From the NCBI GenBank assembly GCA_944325345.1, contig CALUZV010000009.1, forward strand, positions 62,001 to 126,000: 64,000 nt of DNA. Direction: 5' to 3'. The position numbers and the translations under genes were made by a program. Position 1 is the first letter of the stretch; each line of letters begins with the position of its first letter. This document shows positions 43,142 to 52,294 of this stretch, in pieces. The DNA comes from an uncultured Parabacteroides sp. GTDB lineage: Bacteria > Bacteroidota > Bacteroidia > Bacteroidales > Tannerellaceae. Below the pieces are notes generated by a model. The model had not been told where the DNA came from and did no database searches. It worked only from the letters and a program-made list of their open reading frames with translations.

Positions 43142-43150
43142 TTTGACACT
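43109..43150. repeat. two tandem 21-bp palindromes AGTGTC..GACACT
   Basis: AGTGTCCAATTTTTTGACAC (with final T, 43109-43129) is followed directly by a near copy (43130-43150). Each has AGTGTC/GACACT arms around an A/T centre, like a dimeric regulator operator. It abuts the broken permease reading frame. Confidence 0.7.
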
Positions 43151-45146
43151 TATGAGACCTCGTTTGAAAGCTCTTATCCCGATGCCGGGCGGCTCTATCG
43201 CGTCTATTCGGTGGAGAAACAGTCGGGGAAGGTGAATGAGCGCGTGCCCGGACTGTTGAGCGAGGAGCTGCGGAAGGAATTCCCTGGGATAGAAGCCTCG
43301 GCGGACTTCCTCTCGGAGCAGTTGGACTATACGACGGAGGCGAAGGAGTATCTTTCCCTCAAGACTTTGTGTGTGGACAGTGCTTTCCTCCAGGTCTTTC
43401 CCCAAAGGGCGGTGGCCGGAGATTTGGCGCAAGCCCTGCAACGGGCGGGCAGCATGGTGCTGACGGAGAGTGCCGCTATCCGCTTGTGTGGCGACGCGGA
43501 GAAGGCGCTGGGACAGAAGCTGAGAATGAGTTGTCCCGGATATTCGGGCCTTGCACGGTAACGGCTGTCGTCCAGGACCCGCCGACGGATACGAACCTGC
43601 CGTTCGATGCCGTGCTGAACTTCCCGGCCATCCAAGATGCCTCGATGATTATGCCGGTGGCGGAGCAGTGGAAGTATTATAATAATGAACTGTATGTGAA
43701 GCTTCATGCTGAGGCGAAGCCCGAAGTGCTGGCGGGACAGCTGGCAGACTTCACGACGCGGGTGGGCGGCAATGCAGACATCGAGTTGCGGATGCTGCCG
43801 ATAAGCGAGGTGAGGCATCAGTTGGATACGGGGGTGCCTTGTACGCTGTCGTTCATTCGGTTGCTGGTGGCGGCCGGAGTGCTCTTGATGTTTAGCTCGC
43901 TCTTCAACTTCCTGAACCTGCATCTTGCCTTGTTTCGTCAGCGGAGCCACGAGTTTCGCTTGCGGATGATACAAGGGGCGGGCGGAAGGCAACTTGTCGG
44001 GCAGATGCTCTTCGAGTTGGGTTGCTCCGTGCTGTTGGCGTTGGTGGTAGGCGGATGGTTGCTGTTTACGGCATACCCCTGGCTCTCCGAGCTTTTGGGG
44101 ATGGTGATGCCGGTGATGCTTCTGCTTCGTTTCTTTGGGATATGTAGTATCGGGATGACGGGAGTGATACTGCTTGTCAGCCTGATACCCTGCTGGCGAA
44201 TAGTGCGGTCGATAGCGGAGAGCCTGACGGAGCGGAAGATGCTCCGGCAACCGGTGTTGCAGCGGATGGCGGTGTCTTTGCAGTTGGCCGTCAGCGTTGT
44301 CTTTATCATAGCCGCCTCGGTGATTATGTTGCAGATGCACTTTGTCAGCGGGAAGGACTTAGGCTTTGAGCGGGACGGCATCATCCAGCTGTATAGTCCG
44401 GATGTGATGAAGTTGGGTATCCACCGCGAGGCACTGATGCAACACCTCCGGGACATCCCGCAGATACAGAGCATCTCGACCACCCTCTTCGAGCCGACAC
44501 AAGACACGGATGCGCAATCTATGACCTCCGAGGTGGAATGGCCGGGGAAGCCACTGGGAGAAAGCCCCGTCTTCCAAGGTATCTTTGCGGATGAGAACTT
44601 TGCAGAGACCTTCGGCTTGAGACTATTGGCAGGCAGATGGTGGAGCGAAGGAGAGAAGAACATGAAGAAGGTCGTGCTGAATGAAGAAGCCGTCCGCGTG
44701 ATGGGACTGAGCAATCCCGTAGGAACAGTTATCCGCATAAACCCTAATCTGATAAGCAGCGATGGCGTAGCTCCGATGGAAGAGTATGAAGTCGTGGGTG
44801 TGGTGAATGACTTCCATTCCTTGTCGCTCCGGAGCCGCATCTATCCCGCCATCTTCCGTCAGCCCATCGACGAGGGGAACAGTTGGTATCTCCGTGTCGT
44901 CCCCGGCGAGGAGCAAGACGTGATGCAGCGAATCATTCGGCTTTTGCCGGAGCGGTAGCCATGCCCCTTGCCTACACACTCATGCAACACTGGCTGCAAG
45001 GCTATGCCTACCGGACGGATATTCCTTGGTGGCTGTGGGGCATTGTCCTTGGAGGGATTATAGCCGTTGTGCTGCTTACCGTTTGGGTACAAGTGCTAAG
45101 GGCAGCCAATAGTAATCCTTCGGAAGTGGTGAAGAGCGGAGGGTAA
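43142..45146 (+). pseudogene. decayed FtsX/MacB-type ABC transporter permease
   Basis: Remnant of the large Bacteroidetes MacB_PCD/FtsX permease. Frame one (to 43561) gives YETSFESSYPDAGRLYRVYS, the start of the periplasmic domain, but the N-terminal membrane helix is missing. Around 43520-43555 the match moves to another frame (TVTAVVQDPPTDTNLPFDAV..., to 44958), which includes the central helices (LLVAAGVLLMFSSLFNFLNL, MAVSLQLAVSVVFIIAASVIML). The final segment is in a third frame (MPLAYTLMQHWLQGYAYRTD to SNPSEVVKSGG, ending 45146), and the helices expected between RIIRLLPER and MPLAY are absent, so there is a deletion too. No ATPase partner is nearby. The tandem AGTGTC..GACACT palindromes at its start may be its old operator joined to the body by deletion. 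Confidence 0.85.
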
Positions 45147-45176
45147 GTGCTTGTTCGGTTTTAGATATAGTAGAAG

Positions 45177-45209
45177 AGGTTGTCTTGGGATGCTGAGACA
45201 ACCTTTTTC
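45177..45209 (+). terminator. Rho-independent terminator after the permease remnant
   Basis: AGGTTGTCT (45177-45185) and AGACAACCT (45196-45204) form a perfect 9-bp stem followed by TTTTTC. Confidence 0.88.
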
Positions 45210-45254
45210 TATGTCTTTTCGGAGAGTTTATTGATATGCAGGAGTGGGGGAGGA

Positions 45255-47717
45255 CTAAAGCGGGTCCACATCATAGTGTAAGATGATTTGTCTGAATGCC
45301 GGATTTAGTTTCATCTCTTGTTCTACTTGTTCCAACAGGGAGCGGATAGGGGCAATAGCAGCGGTGATTTCTAATTTCAGGATGATTTTTCGGATGAATA
45401 AGGTTTGCATGTAAGTAATAGGTGGGGTTACAGGTCCGAGTACGCGTTCCCCCAACTGCTTTCGCAATCGTTCGGCGTGATCACGGCTAAGATTTTGCAG
45501 GAGTTGCTCGTTGCGTGAACGCAAGACAAGAACGATGAGACGGTAATAAGGGGGATAGTGGAACATACTCCGTTCCGAGAGTTGCCAATCGACCATTTCC
45601 TTGTAGGAGAACCGTTGCACCATCTGAATCAGCGGATGCTCGGGCTGCGAAGTCTGAAGGATAACCAGTCCCCGCTTGTCGCGCCGTCCAGCACGTCCGC
45701 TGACTTGCACCATAAGCTGATAAGCCCGCTCATGAGCCCTAAAATCCGGGATATTCATCAAGCTATCCGCGTTCAGGATGCCTACGACAGAAACATTTCC
45801 AAAGTCCAGCCCCTTGGAGACCATTTGCGTTCCTATTAATATCTGTGTGCGGCCACGCTCGAAGTCGTGCAGGATACGTTCGTAGGCTTTGCGGGTCTTA
45901 GCCGAGTCAAAGTCAAGCCGCTCCACACGTGTGTTGGGGAACAATTTGGCAATTTCTTCTTCGACTTTCTCCGTCCCGAAGCCCATCATGCGGAAATCTG
46001 TCCCGTGGCACGAGGGGCACACCTCCGGCAAGCGAATCGTATAACCGCAATAGTGGCATGTCAAGTGATGTAAGTGCTTATGATAAGTCAGACTGACGTC
46101 GCAATGCGCACAACGTGGCACCCAGCCGCAAGCACGGCACTCCATCATCGGCGCGAAGCCTCGTCTGTTCTGGAACAAGATGATTTGTTCGCCAGCCGCC
46201 AACGCTTTCCGCATCTGTTCAACGAGAAGCGGCGAAAAGAGCGTATCTTTCATCTGCTTTTTCCGCCGTAGTTCGCTGACATTCACGGTTTGAATTTCGG
46301 GTAATAATCCTTCGTTATAGCGGACGGTCAATTCCACCAGCCCGTATTTCCCTGTCAAGGCATTGAAATACGAATCGATGGACGGCGTTGCCGATCCGAG
46401 CAGCGCTTTTCCCCCGTGCATATTGGCCAAAACCAAGGCAGCGTTGCGCGCATTGTATCTCGGTGCCGGTTCTTGCTGTTTGTAGTTAATCTCGTGCTCT
46501 TCATCGACAATGATTAAGCCCAAATCCCGGAAGGGAAGGAATATGGAAGAACGTACACCAAGCACCACGCACGGTCCGTTTTCTTTCAACAACCTGTTCC
46601 ATATCTCCACGCGCTCATTATCTGAGAATCGGGAATGGTAAACCAACAACTTGTCCCCGAAAAGCCTTGCCAACCGCTCGGTAATCTGTGTCGTAATCGC
46701 AATCTCCGGCAAAAGGTAAAGCACTTGCCGCCCTTGTTCCAGTATATCGCGTATTAAATGGATGTAAATCTCTGTCTTCCCGCTGGAGGTTACGCCATAA
46801 AGCAGGCAAATATCTTTCTGTTTATATACATCCAGGATTTGCCGGTACGCTTTTTCCTGTGCGTCGCTCAGCGGAGACAATTCCTGCGGTTTGCAGACAT
46901 GGATTTGCAGGCGACTGACTTCTTTTGCATAACTTTCCAAGATACCCCGGCGGAGCAAACCGGATAATGACGTTATTTTACAACCGCTCCGCTCCAGCAG
47001 CTCTTTCCTGGAAACTTCCGTACGCCTCTCCGGGGTAAGGGCATGGGACAAGTCGAGGTAGGCTAAAAGCAGTCGCTCCTGGTTCTTCGCATGTTTCAGC
47101 GCAGCAAAAGCTTCCTGCAATTCCTCCTCGCTCTCCCACGACTCTGCGAGGCGTATATACACCTCCGTCTTTGGGGAAAATCCTTTTCGCAATTCTTCGC
47201 TTAGATCGACGGCCCCCTTTTCCACAAGGGACGATATTACCGGTACTACGTTCCTTAGCCCTGTCCGTTTTTCCAATACCGATATCGTCAGCTCCTTGTC
47301 ATTTCCAAAAGCATCCAAGACCGATGCCTCTGCCGGCTTGAGCTGTGTCTCCGCCACGAAATCCGGATTGAGGGACACGACGGTCTCGCTCTCCAATTTC
47401 AAGCCTGACGGTATCGCCGCCTTATATACTTCCCCAAGTTTGCAAAGGTAATACGTGCTGATCCATTCCCAAAACCTCAGCTGCGGACGCCTCAGTATCG
47501 GCGTAGCATCCAATAGCGAATAAATTTCTTTGATATCGCACCCTACTTCCGGCTCCCGCTCACTCACATTGATTACGATTCCGGTGTAAAAGCGTTTTTT
47601 CCCGAAATGCACAATCACGCGACTGCCTCGGACGACCTCTGTCTCGATGTCCGAAGGTATTCGATAGGTGTAGGTGTTCTCTAAAGGTAGAGGAAGAATG
47701 ACTTCAGCGTACTTCAT
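45255..47717 (-). CDS. priA: primosomal protein N' (replication restart helicase PriA)
   Basis: An 820-residue superfamily 2 helicase. It has a 3' DNA-binding N-terminal domain (YAEVILPLPLENTYTYRIP), Walker A GVTSSGKTEIY (about residue 308), DEEH in LIIVDEEHEINY (about 405), and the zinc-binding cysteine array (CRACGWVPRCAHCD, CHYCGY, CPSCHG) inside the helicase core. It reloads the replisome at stalled forks. The upstream barrel-protein gene ends 8 bases before its start, so they are probably co-transcribed. Confidence 0.95.
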   Translation of the reverse strand: MKYAEVILPLPLENTYTYRIPSDIETEVVRGSRVIVHFGKKRFYTGIVINVSEREPEVGCDIKEIYSLLDATPILRRPQLRFWEWISTYYLCKLGEVYKAAIPSGLKLESETVVSLNPDFVAETQLKPAEASVLDAFGNDKELTISVLEKRTGLRNVVPVISSLVEKGAVDLSEELRKGFSPKTEVYIRLAESWESEEELQEAFAALKHAKNQERLLLAYLDLSHALTPERRTEVSRKELLERSGCKITSLSGLLRRGILESYAKEVSRLQIHVCKPQELSPLSDAQEKAYRQILDVYKQKDICLLYGVTSSGKTEIYIHLIRDILEQGRQVLYLLPEIAITTQITERLARLFGDKLLVYHSRFSDNERVEIWNRLLKENGPCVVLGVRSSIFLPFRDLGLIIVDEEHEINYKQQEPAPRYNARNAALVLANMHGGKALLGSATPSIDSYFNALTGKYGLVELTVRYNEGLLPEIQTVNVSELRRKKQMKDTLFSPLLVEQMRKALAAGEQIILFQNRRGFAPMMECRACGWVPRCAHCDVSLTYHKHLHHLTCHYCGYTIRLPEVCPSCHGTDFRMMGFGTEKVEEEIAKLFPNTRVERLDFDSAKTRKAYERILHDFERGRTQILIGTQMVSKGLDFGNVSVVGILNADSLMNIPDFRAHERAYQLMVQVSGRAGRRDKRGLVILQTSQPEHPLIQMVQRFSYKEMVDWQLSERSMFHYPPYYRLIVLVLRSRNEQLLQNLSRDHAERLRKQLGERVLGPVTPPITYMQTLFIRKIILKLEITAAIAPIRSLLEQVEQEMKLNPAFRQIILHYDVDPL

Positions 47718-47724
47718 ACACGTC

Positions 47725-48297
47725 TTAGAACAAAATCGCAGCCGTTATCGACCATCCGCGATTCTTTCCCAAATCCACTTTGTTTACACTATAGTTCTCG
47801 GTGAGTCCTAACCCGTAGTTAAAGCCTACTTGCAGGTGTTTGATAAGCTCTACACCGGCTCCGAAATTCAGTCCGGCACCGAACGACTTCGCTTCCCACT
47901 GCTCGCCGATGACGTTCCATATCTTATCTCCCCCTAATTTGAAACTGACGTAGGGTCCTGCTGCCAGATAAACCTTTATAGACGGCAAGCCAAACTTCCA
48001 TTTCAAGTTCACGGGGATATCCAGATAATTGCTACGAAGGGTCTCGTCGCCTATTTCCACTCCTTTCGAGTTGAAAAGGGCTGCCGCGTCCACTCCGACG
48101 CCTACTACCGGCGCGACAAACTCAATCATCGGACCGATATTATATCCTGTGATATTGGATTTACTGAGGATTTCCTGGCTGAAATGTACTGACGAAATAT
48201 TCACGCCACCTTTCACACCAATCTTGAATTCTGCCCGTGCCGGCAAAGCTATCAGTGCGAGCACGGCGATGATTATCATGCTGATTCTTGTTTTCAT
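47725..48297 (-). CDS. small outer membrane beta-barrel protein (porin-like)
   Basis: A 190-residue protein with signal peptide MKTRISMIIIAVLALIALPARA, then alternating hydrophobic beta strands (FKIGVKGGVNISSV, IGPMIEFVAPVVGVGVDAAALF, VYLAAGPYVSFKLGG) and a terminal aromatic residue (ITAAILF), as in outer-membrane-beta-barrel (PorT-like) proteins of Bacteroidetes. Probably an eight-stranded barrel; function unknown. The start follows a promoter box at 48327-48334, and an upstream ATG at 48357 is excluded by it. Confidence 0.85.
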   Translation of the reverse strand: MKTRISMIIIAVLALIALPARAEFKIGVKGGVNISSVHFSQEILSKSNITGYNIGPMIEFVAPVVGVGVDAAALFNSKGVEIGDETLRSNYLDIPVNLKWKFGLPSIKVYLAAGPYVSFKLGGDKIWNVIGEQWEAKSFGAGLNFGAGVELIKHLQVGFNYGLGLTENYSVNKVDLGKNRGWSITAAILF

Positions 48298-48326
48298 ACG
48301 TCCTTCATTTTTCTGTTTACGAGTTG

Positions 48327-48334
48327 CAAAAATA
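48327..48334 (-). promoter_or_regulatory. -7 promoter box for the barrel protein gene
   Basis: The minus strand reads TATTTTTG, 30 bases before the ATG at 48297. Confidence 0.6.
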
Positions 48335-48349
48335 AGTCTTTTTATATAA

Positions 48350-49279
48350 TTAGCCAAATAAGTCTGTTGAAAGATACCTTTCGCCCGTATCGGGGAGGAT
48401 TACGACGATGCGTTTCCCCTTATTTTCAGGTCGGCGGGCGATTTCCCCGGCTGCGAAGGCTGCTGCCCCGCCCGAAATACCGATTAGCAATCCTTCCTCG
48501 CGTGCCAGTTGCCGCGCAGTCTCGTATGCCGCTTCGTCGGAGACGGTCAGTACTTCATCGACGACGCTTCCATCATATATTTTAGGGATAAAACCGGCGC
48601 CGATGCCCTGTATCTTATGCGCCCCAGCCTTTCCGCCGGACAACACGGGCGATTTCGCCGGTTCGACGGCTATGGTTTTCACCTCCGGATTATGCTTTTT
48701 CAGTCCGCGAGAGGTCCCTGTCAGCGTCCCGCCCGTCCCGACGGTAGCGACAAAGATGTCCACGCACCCATCCGTATCTTTCCAGATTTCCTCCGCAGTG
48801 CTCTGCTCGTGCGCAAGGGGATTTGCCTCGTTTTCGAACTGCTGCAGGATGACCGCGCCGGCTATTTCCCCGCGCAGTTGTTCGGCTTTGCGGATAGCGC
48901 CGGACATTCCCTCGGCTCCGGGAGTGAGTACGATGTCGGCTCCGTAGGCTTTCAAAAGGAGCTGACGCTCTCTGCTCATCGTCTCGGGCATCGTGAATAT
49001 CGTGCGATAGCCTTTGACGGCCGCAATCCAGGCTAACCCGACGCCCGTATTCCCGCTGGTCGGCTCGATGATGGTTCCGCCGGGTTGGAGAATGCCTTCG
49101 CGCTCGGCCGCCTCTATCATGGCGAGGGCGGGACGGTCTTTGACGCTCCCCCCGGGGTTGTTGCGTTCGATTTTTACGATGATTTCGGCCCCCGCCGCCT
49201 TCGCCGTTTGCCAGCGAGAGAGTTTGAGCAGCGGCGTATGCCCTATGAGTTCGGTTAAATGCTGTTTGATGTTTGCCAT
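48350..49279 (-). CDS. cysK: cysteine synthase (O-acetylserine sulfhydrylase)
   Basis: A 309-residue PLP enzyme making L-cysteine from O-acetylserine and sulfide. The PLP lysine is K47 in NNPGGSVKDRPAL, the substrate loop is PTSGNTGVGLAW, the phosphate loop is GTGGTLTGTSR, and LIGISGGAAAFAA is near the end. Length and motifs fit CysK/CysM. The sequence ERNNPGGS differs slightly from the usual EFFNPGGS. Likely monocistronic or leading into the barrel-priA genes. Confidence 0.95.
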   Translation of the reverse strand: MANIKQHLTELIGHTPLLKLSRWQTAKAAGAEIIVKIERNNPGGSVKDRPALAMIEAAEREGILQPGGTIIEPTSGNTGVGLAWIAAVKGYRTIFTMPETMSRERQLLLKAYGADIVLTPGAEGMSGAIRKAEQLRGEIAGAVILQQFENEANPLAHEQSTAEEIWKDTDGCVDIFVATVGTGGTLTGTSRGLKKHNPEVKTIAVEPAKSPVLSGGKAGAHKIQGIGAGFIPKIYDGSVVDEVLTVSDEAAYETARQLAREEGLLIGISGGAAAFAAGEIARRPENKGKRIVVILPDTGERYLSTDLFG

Positions 49280-49369
49280 ACTCTTTCCTTTTATAATATA
49301 TATGCTCTATAAACAGCCGAAACATGGATTTAGTTCGTGCCGAATGTTGGAAATACCGCCAAAAGTGTT

Positions 49370-49377
49370 TTACTTTG
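49370..49377 (+). promoter_or_regulatory. possible -7 promoter box for the carboxylesterase gene
   Basis: TTACTTTG is one base off TAnnTTTG; a TTG lies about 20 bases upstream (49347-49349), near the expected -33 position. The start codon is at 49431. Confidence 0.45.
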
Positions 49378-49430
49378 CCGTGTAAATCTATTTTTTGAAG
49401 GACACAATCATTTTTAATCTTATAAATTCT

Positions 49431-51050
49431 ATGCGAAAACTATTTTTATCAACTCTTGCATTCTTCTGTATGGCTTTGGCTATGCTCCAAGCCCAAAATC
49501 CCCAAGTGAAAACGTCCGACGGCATCCTCGAAGGTCTCGACCGTTCCGGCGTCAAGGTTTTTAAAGGCGTCCCCTTCGCCGCCCCGCCCGTCGGAGACCT
49601 TCGGTGGAAGGCTCCGCAGCCTGTCCAGAAATGGGAAGGCGTCCGGCTGGCGCACGAATACGGTCCCAATCCCATGCAGGAGGCTGTGTTCGGCGACATG
49701 AACTTCGGCACGAAGGAAATGAGCGAAGATTGCCTCTACCTGAACATTTGGACGCCCGCCAAAACCATGTCCGAGAAGCTCCCCGTCCTGATTTATTTCA
49801 ACGGAGGCGGTCTGATGGCCGGCAGCGGCAGCGAACCGCGCTACGCAGGCTGGTCGATGGCGCGCAAAGGCATCATCTCCATCACGGCAAACTACCGCGA
49901 GGGCATCTTCGGCTTTTTCGCGCATCCGGAATTATCCCGCGAGGCTGCGTATAAGGGCTCGGGAAATTATGGATTCCTCGACCAGGTGGCTGCCATCGCT
50001 TGGGTGAAAAAAAATATCGCTGCGTTCGGTGGCGATCCTTCCCGCATCACGATTGTAGGCGAGTCTGCTGGCTCCATATCCGTTAGTTTGTTGATGGCAT
50101 CCCCCCTCTGCCAGGGTCTGTTCGCTCAGGCAATGGGTTCAAGCGGTGCCGTGCATGGTTTTGGGAATATTCCGACGCTGAAAGAGGCCGAGGCGCAGGG
50201 CGAAGCCAAGATGAAGGAACTGAATTGCCGCTCCGTCGCCGACCTCCGTGCCATCCCCGCCGAGGAATTGATGAAAAAGGCTGCGGTAAAGTCCATGCCA
50301 TCTTGTAATCTCGACAATTACTTCATGCCCGAGCAGCCGCTCAAGATTTATTCCGAGGGCAAGCAGGCGCAAGTCCCCTTGCTCGTCGGTGGAAACTCTT
50401 GCGAGATGGTTCCGATGGCTATTCTCGCCGGCAAACCTGCCACCATCGAGAATCTGAAGGCTGGTGCACGCGCGACATTCGGCGACGCAGTGGATAAAGT
50501 ATTTGAATTATATGGTTTAAATACCGATGCCGACGTACTAAGCCAGAAAGGTGTCGATTTAGCCTCCGACCTCTTCCTCGCCTACGGTACTTGGAAATGG
50601 GGAAATATGCACAAGCTGACGGGAAACAGCCCTGTCTATCGTTATTTCTATTCCCACCCGCGTCCGGACATGATTGACAAATCGAAAGTAGCCGGTCTCG
50701 CCGGCGGCGTGCAGGATAAAAAAGCGGGCGAAGAGTCTCGTCCCGCACCGAAGATCTCTGGCGCCGTCCATTCAGCCGATATTGAGTACGCGATGGGTAC
50801 TTTATCGACGAATTTAGTCTTCGACTGGCAGCCGGAGGACTTCTGGGTCTCTGAAATATTCCAGAATTACTACGCGAACTTTGTCAAGACGGGCAATCCC
50901 AACGGTCTGGGCCTCCCCGAATGGACTCCGACCACCGGCCAAGCCGTCCCGCCGGTCCTCCACCTCGATGTCGAAACTTTCCAAACCGCCGACAAGCAGC
51001 TCGAAGAGCGTTACCAGTTCATCGACTCTATCTTGTCGCCGAAAAATTAA
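49431..51050 (+). CDS. type-B carboxylesterase/lipase family protein
   Basis: A 539-residue secreted alpha/beta-hydrolase (signal MRKLFLSTLAFFCMALAMLQAQ). Family features are VFKGVPFAAPPVGDLRWKAPQPV, EDCLYLNIWTPA, the oxyanion segment FNGGGLMAGSG, and the nucleophile elbow GESAGS (Ser about residue 212). The catalytic His is probably in SGAVHSADIEYAMG. Such enzymes cleave carboxyl esters outside the cytoplasm, for example feruloyl or lipid esters; the substrate is unknown. Note the elbow-proximal GGGLMAG replaces the common HGGGFxxG. A terminator lies at 51145-51186. Confidence 0.9.
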   Translation: MRKLFLSTLAFFCMALAMLQAQNPQVKTSDGILEGLDRSGVKVFKGVPFAAPPVGDLRWKAPQPVQKWEGVRLAHEYGPNPMQEAVFGDMNFGTKEMSEDCLYLNIWTPAKTMSEKLPVLIYFNGGGLMAGSGSEPRYAGWSMARKGIISITANYREGIFGFFAHPELSREAAYKGSGNYGFLDQVAAIAWVKKNIAAFGGDPSRITIVGESAGSISVSLLMASPLCQGLFAQAMGSSGAVHGFGNIPTLKEAEAQGEAKMKELNCRSVADLRAIPAEELMKKAAVKSMPSCNLDNYFMPEQPLKIYSEGKQAQVPLLVGGNSCEMVPMAILAGKPATIENLKAGARATFGDAVDKVFELYGLNTDADVLSQKGVDLASDLFLAYGTWKWGNMHKLTGNSPVYRYFYSHPRPDMIDKSKVAGLAGGVQDKKAGEESRPAPKISGAVHSADIEYAMGTLSTNLVFDWQPEDFWVSEIFQNYYANFVKTGNPNGLGLPEWTPTTGQAVPPVLHLDVETFQTADKQLEERYQFIDSILSPKN

Positions 51051-51115
51051 ATGACGCGGATGACGCGGATGACGCTGTGCCCAATCCGTGTCATCCGTGT
51101 CATCCGCGTCCAATA
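51051..51115. repeat. 9-bp direct repeats arranged as an inverted pair
   Basis: ATGACGCGG occurs three times in tandem (the third degenerate) at 51051-51077, and its reverse complement form (GTGTCATCC, GTGTCATCC, GCGTCC) follows at about 51090-51113, giving a possible 23-bp hairpin right after the carboxylesterase stop. Confidence 0.7.
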
Positions 51116-51144
51116 TTTCCGCCTCAGCGTCCCCTGTAAAAGCA

Positions 51145-51186
51145 GACGCGATAGCACTCCGAGCGAGCGCTACCGCGTCTTTTTCT
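51145..51186 (+). terminator. Rho-independent terminator after the carboxylesterase gene
   Basis: AGACGCGATAGC (51145-51156) pairs with GCTACCGCGTCT (51170-51181) with one mismatch, followed by TTTTT. Confidence 0.8.
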
Positions 51187-51205
51187 ATCTGAAAGCAATT
51201 TTGCA

Positions 51206-52210
51206 CTATTGCACAACCGGTCTGTCGTCCGGTTCTTCTTCCCCGCCGCCCGTCTGACTGTCGTCCGGGTTCTGCGTATCATCTTCGCCCGTGTCCGGCG
51301 TGTCGTCGGGATTCGGCTGAGTGCCCTCGTCCGGGTTCTGGGTGTCGTCGGGGTTCGTCGTCGTGCCCTCGTCCGGCGTTTCGTCCTCGTCCGGTTCGGG
51401 TTGAGGCTTCTCGTCGGTGGACGGCTTGCCTTCGCCCTTCGTGCGCCGGCGGTTGTAGTCGGCGATGGTCGTTTCAATCAGCCGGTTCAGGTCTTTGATG
51501 AACTGCGAAGTCGTTTCCGTCTCGTGGAGAAGGTTTGCTGCGAAGGCACGCTCGGCAATTTCCTGATAGAGCGCGCCCGCCTGCTTGCGGATGTCGTCGG
51601 TTTTCACCTCCGAGGGAGCCGTCTCGTCGGAGCGCGTCTTGGTTTTCTCGGCGTAGAGATCGTTGATGCGCTTGAGTTCGGCGGCATACGGCGAGAGACC
51701 CATCGTCTCGACGTGCGGCGCGAGCGTTTCCTTTTCCATATCCATCAACATACCACGGACTTCGACCGTTTCCTGCTTTTGCGGCAGGCGCATGATGTTG
51801 GCATAGACCTTCAGCGCGTTATACAAAATACGCCCGGCCTCGCGCTGCGTGGCGAGCGGCAGTTTCGCAGCCTTTTCGAGGGCGGCAAAGATATAATCCA
51901 GCAGCGCGTCGCGGTCCTTGTCGAGCTGCGCGAGGTCTTCCGTCTGGACGCTTGCCCGCGATTCGCGCGTCATATCCGTCAGCAAATCGATGCAAGCCTG
52001 CAATTCGTCGAGCAAATCCTGGTCGATATACAGCTCCTCGATGCCGTCCGTCGCGCTCTGCACTTCCGGCAAATCCGATTCGCCCCCGCTGCCCGCCGCG
52101 TCCTTGATGGCGAGCAACAAATCCATGACGCTGGAGAGGAAGCCGAGGAATTCGGCTTTGTTCAAACGGGCCAAATTGATTTCGCTTACATGTAAAATAG
52201 TTTTTCTCAT
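51206..52210 (-). CDS. DUF6261 family protein with long acidic repeat tail ending DDRPVVQ
   Basis: A 334-residue helical DUF6261 protein (MRKTILHVSEINLARLNKAEFLGFLSSVMDLL; GLSPYAAELKRINDLYAEKTK), with no signal peptide. From about residue 258 the chain is a Pro/Asp/Thr/Gly-rich disordered tail with repeated NPDDTQNPDEGTQ-like units and ends EEEPDDRPVVQ. The tail is the longest of the three paralogues (genes at 7117 and 29635). Function unknown. Promoter box at 52239-52246, followed upstream by the 42-bp palindromic array. Confidence 0.8.
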   Translation of the reverse strand: MRKTILHVSEINLARLNKAEFLGFLSSVMDLLLAIKDAAGSGGESDLPEVQSATDGIEELYIDQDLLDELQACIDLLTDMTRESRASVQTEDLAQLDKDRDALLDYIFAALEKAAKLPLATQREAGRILYNALKVYANIMRLPQKQETVEVRGMLMDMEKETLAPHVETMGLSPYAAELKRINDLYAEKTKTRSDETAPSEVKTDDIRKQAGALYQEIAERAFAANLLHETETTSQFIKDLNRLIETTIADYNRRRTKGEGKPSTDEKPQPEPDEDETPDEGTTTNPDDTQNPDEGTQPNPDDTPDTGEDDTQNPDDSQTGGGEEEPDDRPVVQ

Positions 52211-52238
52211 GTGGACTAAGATTTAAAATTAGTATCCG

Positions 52239-52246
52239 CAAATGTA
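52239..52246 (-). promoter_or_regulatory. -7 promoter box for the DUF6261 gene
   Basis: The minus strand reads TACATTTG, 29 bases before the ATG at 52210. Confidence 0.6.
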
Positions 52247-52294
52247 CGATATTCTTTTCTGGAATCAAAGCATATTCTGCGAAGAAGAGAAAAT

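Noticed and set aside
42733..43150. Insertion sequence or attachment site
   Set aside because: No transposase or integrase, no terminal inverted repeats bounding a coding region; the inverted flanks enclose only palindromic units.
43369..44958. Intact 529-residue ABC permease
   Set aside because: The first ~60 residues of this frame are nonsense compared with the family, the true N-terminal part is in another frame, and the C-terminal helices are missing or in a third frame, so it is treated as a pseudogene.
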